DNA of 64,000 nt from NCBI GenBank assembly GCA_900317025.1, contig ONFG01000003.1, positions 1 to 64,000 on the forward strand, given 5' to 3'. The position numbers and the translations under genes are program-made. Position 1 is the first letter of the stretch; the number at the start of each line of letters is the position of its first letter. The notes beneath the pieces were generated by a model that was not told the origin of the DNA, did no database searches, and saw only the letters and a program-made list of their open reading frames with translations. Shown in pieces: positions 8,551-15,789 of this stretch. The stretch comes from an uncultured Eubacteriales bacterium. GTDB lineage: Bacteria > Bacillota > Clostridia > Oscillospirales > Acutalibacteraceae.

Positions 8551-8580
8551 AGATCAGCTCTCGGCGAGGGCTGATCTTTT
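8551..8580 (+). terminator. Terminator of the alpha/beta hydrolase gene
   Basis: Stem AGATCAGC/GCTGATCT, extended through TCTCG/CGAGG, followed by TTTT. Confidence 0.8.
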
Positions 8581-8582
8581 GT

Positions 8583-8664
8583 CGTAAGTGTATGATCTTT
8601 GTGTGCAGCCATCGGCGCGTAGACCGGCTGACCTTAACGATAAACTAAAATCGGAACTGCCTGC
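8583..8664 (+). repeat. Dispersed intergenic repeat R1, copy 2
   Basis: Begins CGTAAGTGTATGATC and contains TCGGCGCGTAGACCGGCT and AAAATCGGAACTGC, matching the R1 copies at 57864 and 60045. It ends just before the promoter of the next gene. Confidence 0.6.
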
Positions 8665-8681
8665 ATTTTCGTCTTTATCTG

Positions 8682-8710
8682 TTGATATCGCAGGTAATTT
8701 ATGTTATAAT
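8682..8710 (+). promoter_or_regulatory. Sigma-A promoter of the TIM-barrel gene
   Basis: -35 TTGATA (8682-8687) and perfect -10 TATAAT (8705-8710), 17-bp spacing. This fixes the start of the next gene at 8771 rather than at upstream in-frame codons. Confidence 0.8.
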
Positions 8711-8770
8711 GTAAAAAATGCCGATAATACAGGCGCATTATCGTTATTTACAGAGAAAGGATCTTTAAAA

Positions 8771-9439
8771 ATGGGTCACCGACCGGAACTGATCGTAATG
8801 CTTACTTACAACGATCTTACAGTAGAAAACGCACTTGAAGTGTTTGAACAGTGCAGAGATTCAAAGGCACTGTACTGGGGCTTTAAGGAAAAGCCGCTTT
8901 CCCTCGACAAAATGAAGAAGCTTTCGTCTGCCATTAAAGCTAGCGGAAAGACCGCGTGCCTTGAGGTCGTGGAATACACGGAGCAGGAGTGTCTCGCGGG
9001 TGCAGAGACCGCCGTTAAGTGCGGCATCGATATTCTGATGGGTACGCTTTATTTTGATTCGGTAAACGAATACTGCAAGGCGTACGGACTGAAATATATG
9101 CCGTTTGTCGGCGATGTGAAGGAACGCCCATCAATACTTGAAGGGTCTGTGGATAAGATGATAGAGCAGGCGCGCGAGCTTATCAAAAGGGGAGTTTACG
9201 GTATCGACCTGCTCGGCTACAGATATACGGGAGACGCATCGGAGCTAAACCGCAGATTGGTCCGCGAGCTGGACGCGCCCGTCTGTATTGCGGGCAGCGT
9301 CAACAGCTTTGACAGGCTTGACGAGATAGCGCGTATCTCGCCGTGGTCGTTTACGATAGGCAGCGCCTTTTTTGACGGTGCGTTCGGCAGCGATATCACG
9401 GCTCAAATAGACGCCGTGTACGGTTATATTAACAAGTAA
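8771..9439 (+). CDS. TIM-barrel-like protein of unknown function
   Basis: A 222-residue soluble protein. The alternation of short hydrophobic strands and helices, and a C-terminal CIAGSVNS...FTIGSAFF pattern resembling the phosphate-binding end of ribulose-phosphate-type (beta/alpha)8 barrels, suggest a TIM barrel acting on a phosphorylated small molecule. I cannot name the reaction. ATG 8771 is chosen because it follows the promoter at 8682-8710 and has an AAAGGAT ribosome binding site; the open frame extends upstream to 8588 but through repeat R1 and the promoter. Single-gene unit with its own terminator. Confidence 0.75.
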   Translation: MGHRPELIVMLTYNDLTVENALEVFEQCRDSKALYWGFKEKPLSLDKMKKLSSAIKASGKTACLEVVEYTEQECLAGAETAVKCGIDILMGTLYFDSVNEYCKAYGLKYMPFVGDVKERPSILEGSVDKMIEQARELIKRGVYGIDLLGYRYTGDASELNRRLVRELDAPVCIAGSVNSFDRLDEIARISPWSFTIGSAFFDGAFGSDITAQIDAVYGYINK

Positions 9440-9452
9440 ATAAACGCAAGAA

Positions 9453-9486
9453 GAGCGCAGGCAAAGCTTCCTGCGCTCCCTTTTAT
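9453..9486. terminator. Bidirectional terminator between TIM-barrel gene and vanW
   Basis: 9-bp stem GAGCGCAGG/CCTGCGCTC with loop CAAAGCTT, then CCTTTT on the plus strand; it lies between two converging genes. Confidence 0.75.
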
Positions 9487-9489
9487 TGC

Positions 9490-10245
9490 TTATCTTATCT
9501 GCTCCTTCGGGATAAGCTCCGGATCAAACATCACCTGTGAATGGTTGTTTCGAAGAAGATCTTTCCCAAGGAGCTTTCCTGTGGCGCGGTCGTATTTTTC
9601 GCGATAGATCTTAGAGATCCTGTACCATTTTTCGCCTTCCTTTGAAAAATGATGATCCTCCTCGACGATCTTGTATGTATACGGGAAAGCGCGTTCGCTG
9701 CGCAGCTCGGCGTAAAGCTTCTCGTCGCTGCACCACACGAGAAGCTGAACGTCCTTCCCTTCGTCGGGAGCAAGCGCGTCGGAGTGATAGTGGATCTCAG
9801 TAATGTCGAGTGGGCTTTCAAGAACGATCAGATTAAGTGTATTTGCAAGATTGCATAGCCCGCCTCCGATTCCCGGCATGAGCTTATTGGCAATGATGAC
9901 CCTTCCGTCTTTGTATCCCTTTTTCTTTGTGGTGTTGCCCACTGTGTGCCAGAAGGAAAACGTTTCGCCGGGGTGTATTATCAGACCGTTAATGCTTTTG
10001 CACGCTATGTTGATATTCACCGCCTTGTTCTCCTGCAAAACGGGATCGATCCCGGGGCCGCGCTTAATGAGACCCGAGCTGTGCTCCGCTGCAAGAGATT
10101 CAAGCTTTTCATTTTGAATATTCTTTGAAAAGACTTCGCCGCCGACAACGTCTTTAAGCTTCCTTTTCATGATCTCCTTTTGCATGGATATCTTATAGCA
10201 GGTCGGGCTGATATCACAAAAGTTTTTATTCTTGTTCAGCAGCAT
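9490..10245 (-). CDS. VanW family protein
   Basis: A 251-residue protein with the VanW core at about residues 85-175: HPGETFSFWHTVG, KKKGYKDGRVI, GIGGGLCNLANTL and a His-containing HYHSDA stretch. The family was first seen in vancomycin-resistance operons, but most members, including this one, are not next to such genes and their biochemical role is unknown. No signal peptide is evident, unlike many longer VanW proteins. The start overlaps the ancestral 3' end of yqeG by 20 bp, so the two were probably cotranscribed. ATG 10245 has a GAAGGGAAAG ribosome binding site. Confidence 0.85.
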   Translation of the reverse strand: MLLNKNKNFCDISPTCYKISMQKEIMKRKLKDVVGGEVFSKNIQNEKLESLAAEHSSGLIKRGPGIDPVLQENKAVNINIACKSINGLIIHPGETFSFWHTVGNTTKKKGYKDGRVIIANKLMPGIGGGLCNLANTLNLIVLESPLDITEIHYHSDALAPDEGKDVQLLVWCSDEKLYAELRSERAFPYTYKIVEEDHHFSKEGEKWYRISKIYREKYDRATGKLLGKDLLRNNHSQVMFDPELIPKEQIR

Positions 10246-10812
10246 ACGTTACACTTTCCCTTCTGTTTTTATACAATCTTCCACGGTATTTCCTTTGGCG
10301 GCGGTAAAGGAAGAGCAGTAGCTTTTCGGCGTATCTGCGAAAGCCTATCCACGCCCTTTCGTCGACAACGATGTAATCAACGAGTATGCTCGCCATCCCG
10401 CTTCTGTTCGCCGCAAGGATATCGGTGAATATCTGGTCGCCTCAAGGATATCGGTGAATATCTGGTCGCCTATAAAGACGGTTCGATCAAAGCCCGTTTG
10501 AAGCATCTCAGCCGCCTTAAAGCAGCCGCCCGGGTCGGGCTTTGCGGCATCGGCAATATACAGCGTGTCTATGTTCCTTATAAAACGCAGTATCCGCTCC
10601 TCGTCGTTGTTTGATAGCAGCAGCGTTTTGAAGCCCATTTTATGAAGCCTGCGAAAAAGCGCCTCGACCTCGGGGGTTGCGTCGTCTCCGTGGTGAACGA
10701 GCGTATTGTCTATATCGAAGACAAGCCCTCTATATCCGCAGTCGTAAAGCTTTTCGTAGTCGATATCGAAAACACTTTTTTCACATTCATAAGGATACAG
10801 CTTTTCAATCAT
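10226..10812 (-). pseudogene. yqeG: YqeG-type HAD phosphatase frameshifted by a 29-bp tandem duplication
   Basis: The N-terminal 120 residues are a good YqeG (HAD superfamily, subclass IIIA): motif I VFDIDNTLV, motif II LLSNN, Lys in AAKPDPGG and motif III FIGDQIFTDI. A perfect 29-bp tandem duplication (10414-10471) then shifts the frame, and the open frame now ends at 10345 after 155 residues. Removing one copy restores the expected continuation (TDILAANRSGMASILV, then a basic tail) that ends at a TAA at 10226, inside the start of vanW. The lesion looks recent because the rest is intact; an assembly error is possible. Confidence 0.85.
10414..10471. repeat. Perfect 29-bp tandem duplication in yqeG
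   Basis: Two adjacent identical 29-bp units, 10414-10442 and 10443-10471, each starting CAAGGATATCGG and ending TGGTCGCCT. Twenty-nine is not a multiple of three, so the reading frame is lost. Confidence 0.95.
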
Positions 10813-11129
10813 GTTTCACACTCCGAATTGACCGCCCCCAGTGGCCAAGCGGCCACACGCAGTACGCGGACATAGATTTATATAGGATGCAGTTTGCGCC
10901 CGCGTCCGAAAAGACTCCCTAAAGGCAGTCTTCTCCCGGTGACCACCCGCAACATCAGTTTTCAAATGCGGCGATCATCTTCTGTTTTCAAAAAATTCCC
11001 AACGGTTTTGCGTGGCGGCGCGTGCCGCCCCCGCAGAAAGTTCCGTCATACTTGATTCTGATAGCAGGGCTGAACGCCCGAAGCGACGGACTCGCCGCTG
11101 TCGTATTATCCACGTTACTGTAAAAAATG
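10813..11129. other. Non-coding gap upstream of yqeG
   Basis: No convincing gene is visible. At 10842-10862 there is a GGCCAAGCGGCC-type hairpin followed by CACACGCAG, and then a poor match to the R3 repeat seen at 20667 and 21252. The rest shows nothing I can interpret. Confidence 0.5.
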
Positions 11130-11187
11130 GACACGGCGCCGCTGATAATATGATAACACATTCGCGGCACCGTGTCTAGGTTTTTTT
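11130..11187. terminator. Long-stem bidirectional terminator
   Basis: 13-bp stem GACACGGCGCCGC/GCGGCACCGTGTC (one wobble pair) with a 21-nt loop. T-runs follow on both strands (TTTTTTT on plus, TTTTTT on minus). On the minus strand it ends the gene at 11267-11773. Confidence 0.75.
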
Positions 11188-11266
11188 GAGACAGATCGCA
11201 GCAGTAACGGTAATATCGCTGAAGTAACGGGGCGATCTGTCTGCTGCCCGCCCCGACAGCGTTATA

Positions 11267-11773
11267 TTATTTGACGAGCGTCACAAGCAGCCCGACAAGC
11301 AGGGAGACTATCACTCCGAACAAGCTGCCCGGGAAAAGGATTCCCTTGAGATGAAACCACTTCTGATGATACGCCTTATCCATATGTTCGGTCCCTTCCA
11401 GCCTGAACATCGGCAAATTGGCAAAAAGCACCCAATCGAGGAAGAACGTATCGTAAGCACCGATCCACATCATAAGAAGAAGGGCCAGCAGGAAGCCCTG
11501 CGCAAAGGTCTGCGCTCCCGCACACAATGCGCACACAAGAATGATACCCGTAAAGAGAAGTATGCCGAGGACTTTTGACAGGATCACCTTCTTTGACCTG
11601 TAGGTGACTTCCATTTTTTCATGCGTCTTGAAATACTCCTCCTGTATATCGGGCGGGTAATTGTGGATACTCTGGGCGCTGTATTTCTTGTCGTTGCGCG
11701 CTGCCATAAAAACTATGGCGGTAAAAAGCGCGGCAAAGATCAGCATTTCGACAGGGATAACTGTAGTGTTCAT
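11267..11773 (-). CDS. Integral membrane protein of unknown function
   Basis: A 168-residue protein with four hydrophobic segments, at about residues 8-25, 65-85, 90-115 and 142-166. A polar stretch between the first two (NYPPDIQEEYFKTHE) and a GTEHMDKAYHQKWFH stretch before the last helix are distinctive, but I cannot assign a family with certainty. ATG 11773 has an AAGGTGGAA ribosome binding site. A strong sigma-A promoter lies about 85 bp upstream and a terminator downstream, so it is a single-gene unit. Confidence 0.7.
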   Translation of the reverse strand: MNTTVIPVEMLIFAALFTAIVFMAARNDKKYSAQSIHNYPPDIQEEYFKTHEKMEVTYRSKKVILSKVLGILLFTGIILVCALCAGAQTFAQGFLLALLLMMWIGAYDTFFLDWVLFANLPMFRLEGTEHMDKAYHQKWFHLKGILFPGSLFGVIVSLLVGLLVTLVK

Positions 11774-11857
11774 TACAATTCCACCTTTCCGTATATGGTA
11801 GGTCTAAGTCTGTGGCTTTAGTCTGTTTGGATCTCTGAGTTATACATTGCTAACTTT

Positions 11858-11886
11858 AATATACTACATAACGCGCTTTGTGTCAA
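11858..11886 (-). promoter_or_regulatory. Sigma-A promoter of the 11267-11773 gene
   Basis: Minus-strand -35 TTGACA (11881-11886) and -10 TATATT (11858-11863), 17-bp spacing. Confidence 0.8.
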
Positions 11887-11931
11887 GTGCATACATTGTA
11901 TATTCCGTGTATGGCATGATACCACGTACCG

Positions 11932-11992
11932 AACTTCGAGCGCCAACCGATCAGTCTGCGCATTCGGCTAGTCTTCTCGGGGCGTTTTGGGC
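11932..11992 (+). repeat. Dispersed intergenic repeat R4, copy 1
   Basis: Contains CGATCAGTCTGCGCATTCGG and GGGGCGTTTTGGGC. Related copies are at 13871-13920 and, inverted, at 57950-58015. No coding potential; the rest of 11887-12078 shows nothing further. Confidence 0.55.
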
Positions 11993-12078
11993 TAAAGCTT
12001 TTTGATCTGCGCAAGCCGATCTCCCGCGCCGGAAGCCGCATTAAGGATCATACTTTTTGTATCGGCTCAGCAGCATAC

Positions 12079-12106
12079 AAAAAAGCGCCTACCGAAGTAA
12101 GCGCTT
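12079..12106 (-). terminator. luxS terminator with UUCG tetraloop
   Basis: On the minus strand AAGCGCTTAC-TTCG-GTAGGCGCTT (10-bp stem, one wobble, stable UUCG loop) is followed by TTTT, about 90 nt after the luxS stop. Confidence 0.85.
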
Positions 12107-12169
12107 AGCTGCATCAGCGTGCAAAGCACGCGCATTTCAAATTAAAGCATTTTATTTGAAATTAGTATT
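12107..12169 (-). repeat. 3'-UTR hairpin element R2 behind luxS (partial copy)
   Basis: Read on the minus strand it begins AATACTAATTTC, has the stem TTTCAAATAAAA/TTTAATTTGAAA with a TGC loop, and then a GCGTGC/GCACGC hairpin. It shares the first half of the complete elements at 23205 and 59724. It starts 28 nt after the luxS stop and ends at the luxS terminator. Orientation is that of luxS. Confidence 0.8.
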
Positions 12170-12197
12170 ACAAATCATCAGACTAAGAGGCGCGTTA

Positions 12198-12722
12198 TCA
12201 CGAATCGAAGAAATGCTGACCGTCTTCCGTCACGAGTCTTTCGGTTCTCGGGTACTCGAAGATCTTTGGGTCACTGCGGTTGGCTTCAAGGTATTGTACG
12301 AACTCATCGGCGTACCATTTTGCCATGCCGAGGTTATGCATGAGGTAATGGCCGCAGTTTACGGGTGCTGCGCCGGGGACTTCGTCTGCGCTGCCGACCG
12401 ATTTGAATGCGTTCAGCAAAAGCTCGTATATCTCTTCGGGGGAACGGCTGCCCTTGAGAATAAGGTAAAATCCCGTAAGACACCCCATAGGGCCCCAATA
12501 GATAACCTCATCCTTCCAGTCGGGATCGTTTCTGAGGTAAGTTGCGATGATATGCTCAAGCGAATGCATTGCTGCAACATCTATCGCAGGCTCCCTGTTC
12601 GGTCTTTTGAGTCTTATATCGTAAGTTGTAACTGTATCCGTACCTACCTTATCTACTCTGCTTGTAAAGATACCGGGAACGATAAGTGTATGATCCACGG
12701 AAAAGCTCTGTATTAAATCCAT
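12198..12722 (-). CDS. luxS: S-ribosylhomocysteine lyase (LuxS)
   Basis: A 174-residue LuxS. It cleaves S-ribosylhomocysteine into homocysteine and DPD, the precursor of autoinducer-2, in the activated-methyl cycle. Metal ligands are visible: HSLEH (residues about 53-57) and the third-ligand Cys in CGHYLMHNL. The GPMGCLTGFYLI segment carries the catalytic Cys. ATG 12722 has an AGGAGAG ribosome binding site. It may be cotranscribed with the esterase gene 127 bp upstream. Its 3' UTR carries an R2 element before the terminator. Confidence 0.96.
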   Translation of the reverse strand: MDLIQSFSVDHTLIVPGIFTSRVDKVGTDTVTTYDIRLKRPNREPAIDVAAMHSLEHIIATYLRNDPDWKDEVIYWGPMGCLTGFYLILKGSRSPEEIYELLLNAFKSVGSADEVPGAAPVNCGHYLMHNLGMAKWYADEFVQYLEANRSDPKIFEYPRTERLVTEDGQHFFDS

Positions 12723-12849
12723 ATATTTCTCTCCTTTTTTAATTAGCGTTGCTGCCTTGCCTTTGCCGCGGCAGGCGTGCGCCTGCAGGCAGTATCTGTC
12801 CCGTCAGACCGCACTCCGGGGTACGACACGCCGCTTACCTTTATTGTAT

Positions 12850-13761
12850 TCAACAGTTTTTGTCGATAAACTCCGCTGTCAGGTCAATCACATACTTTGA
12901 CCAGAAGCGTCTGTCGCCGTGGTGCGCTCCTTCGACACGGTAAAGCTCGGCAGTCTTGTTGCCGCTTTTCAGTGCTTCGTAAAGCCGGCAGCTTTGCCCA
13001 AACGGGACAAGCTCGTCGTTGCTTCCGTGAAAAATGAGAACAGGCGGGGCAAAGCGGTTCTCGCTGATATAGTTTTTGACGATCGTCTTTTGTGCAAGAC
13101 CGAGGTTCTCAAGCACATTGATGCCGCCGAGCATCTCCCCCTCGGGGCTGCCCGGCACACGATGATCCTGTATAGACGGCTCGTCGTTCATCGTCGTTAT
13201 ATCCGTCGGACCGTAGTGATCTATGACGCCCTTTACGGAGTAATCGAAGCCTTTCAGTTCGTCGTCCTCCAAATCGGCAACTCCGCAGGTAAGACCTGCC
13301 ATCAGCGCGGTATAACCTCCCGAGGAGTCTCCCATGAGGAACACCTTTTCTGGGTCGATATTATACTCCCTGGAATGCTTCTTCATGAACTTTATGCCCG
13401 CCTTCGCGTCGAGGACAAAGCCGGGGAACGGCTCAAGCTGCGAGCCTCTGTATTCGAGCAGCGCCACCGTATAGCCCCTCGCGGCAAGAAGCCCCAACTG
13501 GGGAACTCTACTCTTGACGTTTTGCTGCCTGAATGCCGAACCAGGTATGAAGATGATAAGCGGCGTCCTGTTCGAAGGCGCAATTGGCTTTATTATCTGC
13601 AAATAAAGCGCGCCGCCGTCTCTGACAACGTATGGAACGTCGTATTCATACGTGATCTCATAATAGTCGCAGGGCGGGTCTATCGCCTTCATTCCATCTG
13701 CGGAGGCAAGGCTTTTGGGAAAATCTTCTCTTGAAACGTTTAAAGGTTCTATGTCGGTCAC
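12850..13761 (-). CDS. Alpha/beta hydrolase, esterase/lipase type
   Basis: A 303-residue soluble hydrolase of the hormone-sensitive-lipase/BD-FAE kind. An oxyanion-region strand IIFIPGSAFRQQ is followed by the nucleophile elbow GDSSGGYTA (Ser about 150), an Asp in FHGSNDELVPF and a His in EGAHHGDRRFW. No signal peptide. Such enzymes deacetylate carbohydrates or cleave short acyl esters, which would suit a plant-polysaccharide degrader, but the substrate is inference. A near-perfect promoter lies about 60 bp upstream. Confidence 0.9.
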   Translation of the reverse strand: MTDIEPLNVSREDFPKSLASADGMKAIDPPCDYYEITYEYDVPYVVRDGGALYLQIIKPIAPSNRTPLIIFIPGSAFRQQNVKSRVPQLGLLAARGYTVALLEYRGSQLEPFPGFVLDAKAGIKFMKKHSREYNIDPEKVFLMGDSSGGYTALMAGLTCGVADLEDDELKGFDYSVKGVIDHYGPTDITTMNDEPSIQDHRVPGSPEGEMLGGINVLENLGLAQKTIVKNYISENRFAPPVLIFHGSNDELVPFGQSCRLYEALKSGNKTAELYRVEGAHHGDRRFWSKYVIDLTAEFIDKNC

Positions 13762-13823
13762 TCTCTTTCCTTAGCGTTCACGGCAGACCGCTGCCGCAAG
13801 GCTGATTCAACTGCCTTTTCATA

Positions 13824-13852
13824 ATTTTACCATTTATAAAACGAGTTGTCAA
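13824..13852 (-). promoter_or_regulatory. Sigma-A promoter of the esterase (and perhaps luxS)
   Basis: Minus-strand -35 TTGACA (13847-13852) and -10 TAAAAT (13824-13829), 17-bp spacing. Confidence 0.8.
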
Positions 13853-13870
13853 TCGCTTTGTAGGGCGGCG

Positions 13871-13920
13871 TGACGTACCACGGACGGCACTTCAAATGCT
13901 ATCCGATCAGTCTTCGCACT
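13871..13920 (+). repeat. Dispersed intergenic repeat R4, copy 2
   Basis: GACGTACCACGGACGGCACTT through CCGATCAGTCTTCGCAC resembles the R4 copies at 11932 and 57950. It lies in the divergent gap 13853-14049, which has no other recognisable content. Confidence 0.5.
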
Positions 13921-14049
13921 ATTCTTACAGCTCAAAAAAGGAGTCATATCTCTATGGCTCCCGTCGCTCTCGTAGCCAAGATCCGGTATGCCCGAATTCA
14001 TGGCGAGAAGATCCTTTATCGCGATCCTGCTGCACTCGGCATGATCTGG

Positions 14050-14078
14050 TTGACGTTTTGGTCAATTGCGAGTACAAT
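14050..14078 (+). promoter_or_regulatory. Sigma-A promoter of the membrane spermidine-synthase-like gene
   Basis: -35 TTGACG (14050-14055) and -10 TACAAT (14073-14078), 17-bp spacing. It lies inside the upstream extension of the reading frame and argues for the start at 14116. Confidence 0.75.
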
Positions 14079-14115
14079 TATATCAGTGAATTATGATCGG
14101 AGGCTGCCTTTTATT

Positions 14116-15726
14116 ATGGAAAAGCAAAAGCAGCAGGGATACCCTGCAATTCTCAGCAAAAAGTGGTATTTGTATCTTACGGAGTTCTTTTCCGGAATGT
14201 CGGTAATGGCGGCGGAGCTTGGCGCAAGCCGTTTGCTGGCACCTTACTTCAGCTCGTCCCAGATCGTCTGGACAATAATCATCGGAACTATCATGATCGC
14301 GATGGCGCTGGGCAATATCTACGGCGGCAGGAGCGCCGACAAGGACCCTGACCCCGACAAGCTCTATAAGCGGATCCTCTTTGCCGCGGTGTGGCTCGCC
14401 GCCATACCGTTTGCCGGAAAGTTCGTTATCGCGGGGATCGCCGGTCTGCTCGTCGTTACTGTAAGCACCAACTTTTTGATATGGGCGGCGTTTTTAACGT
14501 GCATGATAGTCTTTGTTTTCCCGCTCTTCCTGCTCGGCACGGTAACACCCTCGCTCGTAAAGTACACCGTCGACAGCCTCGACGACAGCGGGCAGACGGT
14601 CGGCACGCTCGGCGCGTTTAATACGATCGGCAGCATAATCGGAACGTTCCTCCCCACATTCATCACCATCCCTGCCGTCGGAACTGCAGTAACATTTCTT
14701 ATATTCGCGGGTATACTGCTCATTATCGGCATAGTATACTTTGTCTTTGCGAAGGGCGGCAAGAAAAGCGTCGTTGCGTCGGTCTGCCTGTTCCTCGTTT
14801 GCTGCGTGCTCTCACCGTCGATGTCGTTTGCTTTCTGGGAGACGGCGCTTGCCTACGAGGGTGAGTCGGTCTACAACTATTTGCAGGTAAAGGACAACGA
14901 AAACGAGGCGATACTCTCGACCAACGTTATGATCGGCGTGCAGTCGATCTACAAGAAGTCGGGCGGACTGACAGGTATGTACTACGACTACGCTATGGCA
15001 GCGCCGCTGATGGCGGATAAAAGCAGCGACAAGACCGACATTCTCATTCTCGGAATGGGTACGGGAACTTACGCAAAGCAGTGTACCTCATATTTCGACA
15101 ACGTGACGATCGAGGGCGTTGAGATCGACGAGAAGATCACACAACTTGCCTATGAGTATTTCGATCTGTCGAAGGATATCAGGGTCACCACATACGACGG
15201 CAGGGCGTTTCTGAACGTTTGCGACAAGAAATACGACGTTATAATGGTCGACGCGTACCAGGATATCACGATCCCGTTTCAGATGTCGTCGAGGGAGTTT
15301 TTCACGCTCGTTCACGACCACCTGAACGACGGCGGCGTTATGGTCGTAAACATGAATATGCGCTCGGAGAAGGACGACGCGATAAACGCGTGGATATCCG
15401 ACACTATAAGTGACGTTTTCAGCGAGGTCTATACTCTCAATATACCGACCTCCACCAACAGCGAGCTTTTCGCCTCGGACGACCCGGAACTGCTAGGGCG
15501 CTTCCGCGAAAAGACTTCGGCGTTGTCAAACCCGGAGCTGTCGGCGTTTATGAAGAGCATAACCGATAAGCTGGAACCTTATGAGAGCGAGGGCCGTATC
15601 CTCACAGATGACAAAGCGCCCGTCGAGCTGCTCGGTATGAAGGTGATCGACGATCTTATCCAGTCGGAGCTTGTCTATTACAAAAACGTGATAAAGGAAG
15701 AAGGCATACAGGGACTTTGGGAATGA
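14116..15726 (+). CDS. Membrane protein fused to spermidine-synthase-like domain
   Basis: A 536-residue protein. The N-terminal half has about six to seven hydrophobic helices (residues 20-245). The C-terminal half (about 300-500) is a Rossmann-type spermidine-synthase/methyltransferase-like domain with the nucleotide-binding loop LILGMGTGTYAKQ, acidic VEIDEKI and VMVDAYQD. Such MFS/SpeE fusions are common in bacteria, and most have not been shown to make spermidine. ATG 14116 has a CGGAGG ribosome binding site and lies 38 bp after a promoter; the frame is open from 13870 but through repeat R4 and the promoter. Single-gene unit ending in a strong terminator. Confidence 0.88.
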   Translation: MEKQKQQGYPAILSKKWYLYLTEFFSGMSVMAAELGASRLLAPYFSSSQIVWTIIIGTIMIAMALGNIYGGRSADKDPDPDKLYKRILFAAVWLAAIPFAGKFVIAGIAGLLVVTVSTNFLIWAAFLTCMIVFVFPLFLLGTVTPSLVKYTVDSLDDSGQTVGTLGAFNTIGSIIGTFLPTFITIPAVGTAVTFLIFAGILLIIGIVYFVFAKGGKKSVVASVCLFLVCCVLSPSMSFAFWETALAYEGESVYNYLQVKDNENEAILSTNVMIGVQSIYKKSGGLTGMYYDYAMAAPLMADKSSDKTDILILGMGTGTYAKQCTSYFDNVTIEGVEIDEKITQLAYEYFDLSKDIRVTTYDGRAFLNVCDKKYDVIMVDAYQDITIPFQMSSREFFTLVHDHLNDGGVMVVNMNMRSEKDDAINAWISDTISDVFSEVYTLNIPTSTNSELFASDDPELLGRFREKTSALSNPELSAFMKSITDKLEPYESEGRILTDDKAPVELLGMKVIDDLIQSELVYYKNVIKEEGIQGLWE

Positions 15727-15757
15727 ATCCTCGAAAGCCTTTACTTTTCAAACATTA

Positions 15758-15783
15758 GAGACCCGCAGATGCGGGTCTCTTCT
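15758..15783. terminator. Bidirectional terminator
   Basis: 10-bp perfect stem GAGACCCGCA/TGCGGGTCTC between two convergent genes, followed by TTCTTATC on the plus strand. Confidence 0.75.
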
Positions 15784-15789
15784 TATCTT

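Noticed and set aside
8588..8770. Upstream extension of the TIM-barrel gene
   Set aside because: It covers repeat R1 and a perfect -10/-35 pair; ATG 8771 fits the barrel start.
9490..10245. Vancomycin-resistance function for the VanW gene
   Set aside because: No vanA/B-type ligase, vanH, vanX or two-component genes are nearby; VanW domains are common outside resistance operons.
13870..14115. Upstream extension of the spermidine-synthase-like gene
   Set aside because: It would run through repeat R4 and a good sigma-A promoter; the ATG at 14116 has the ribosome binding site.
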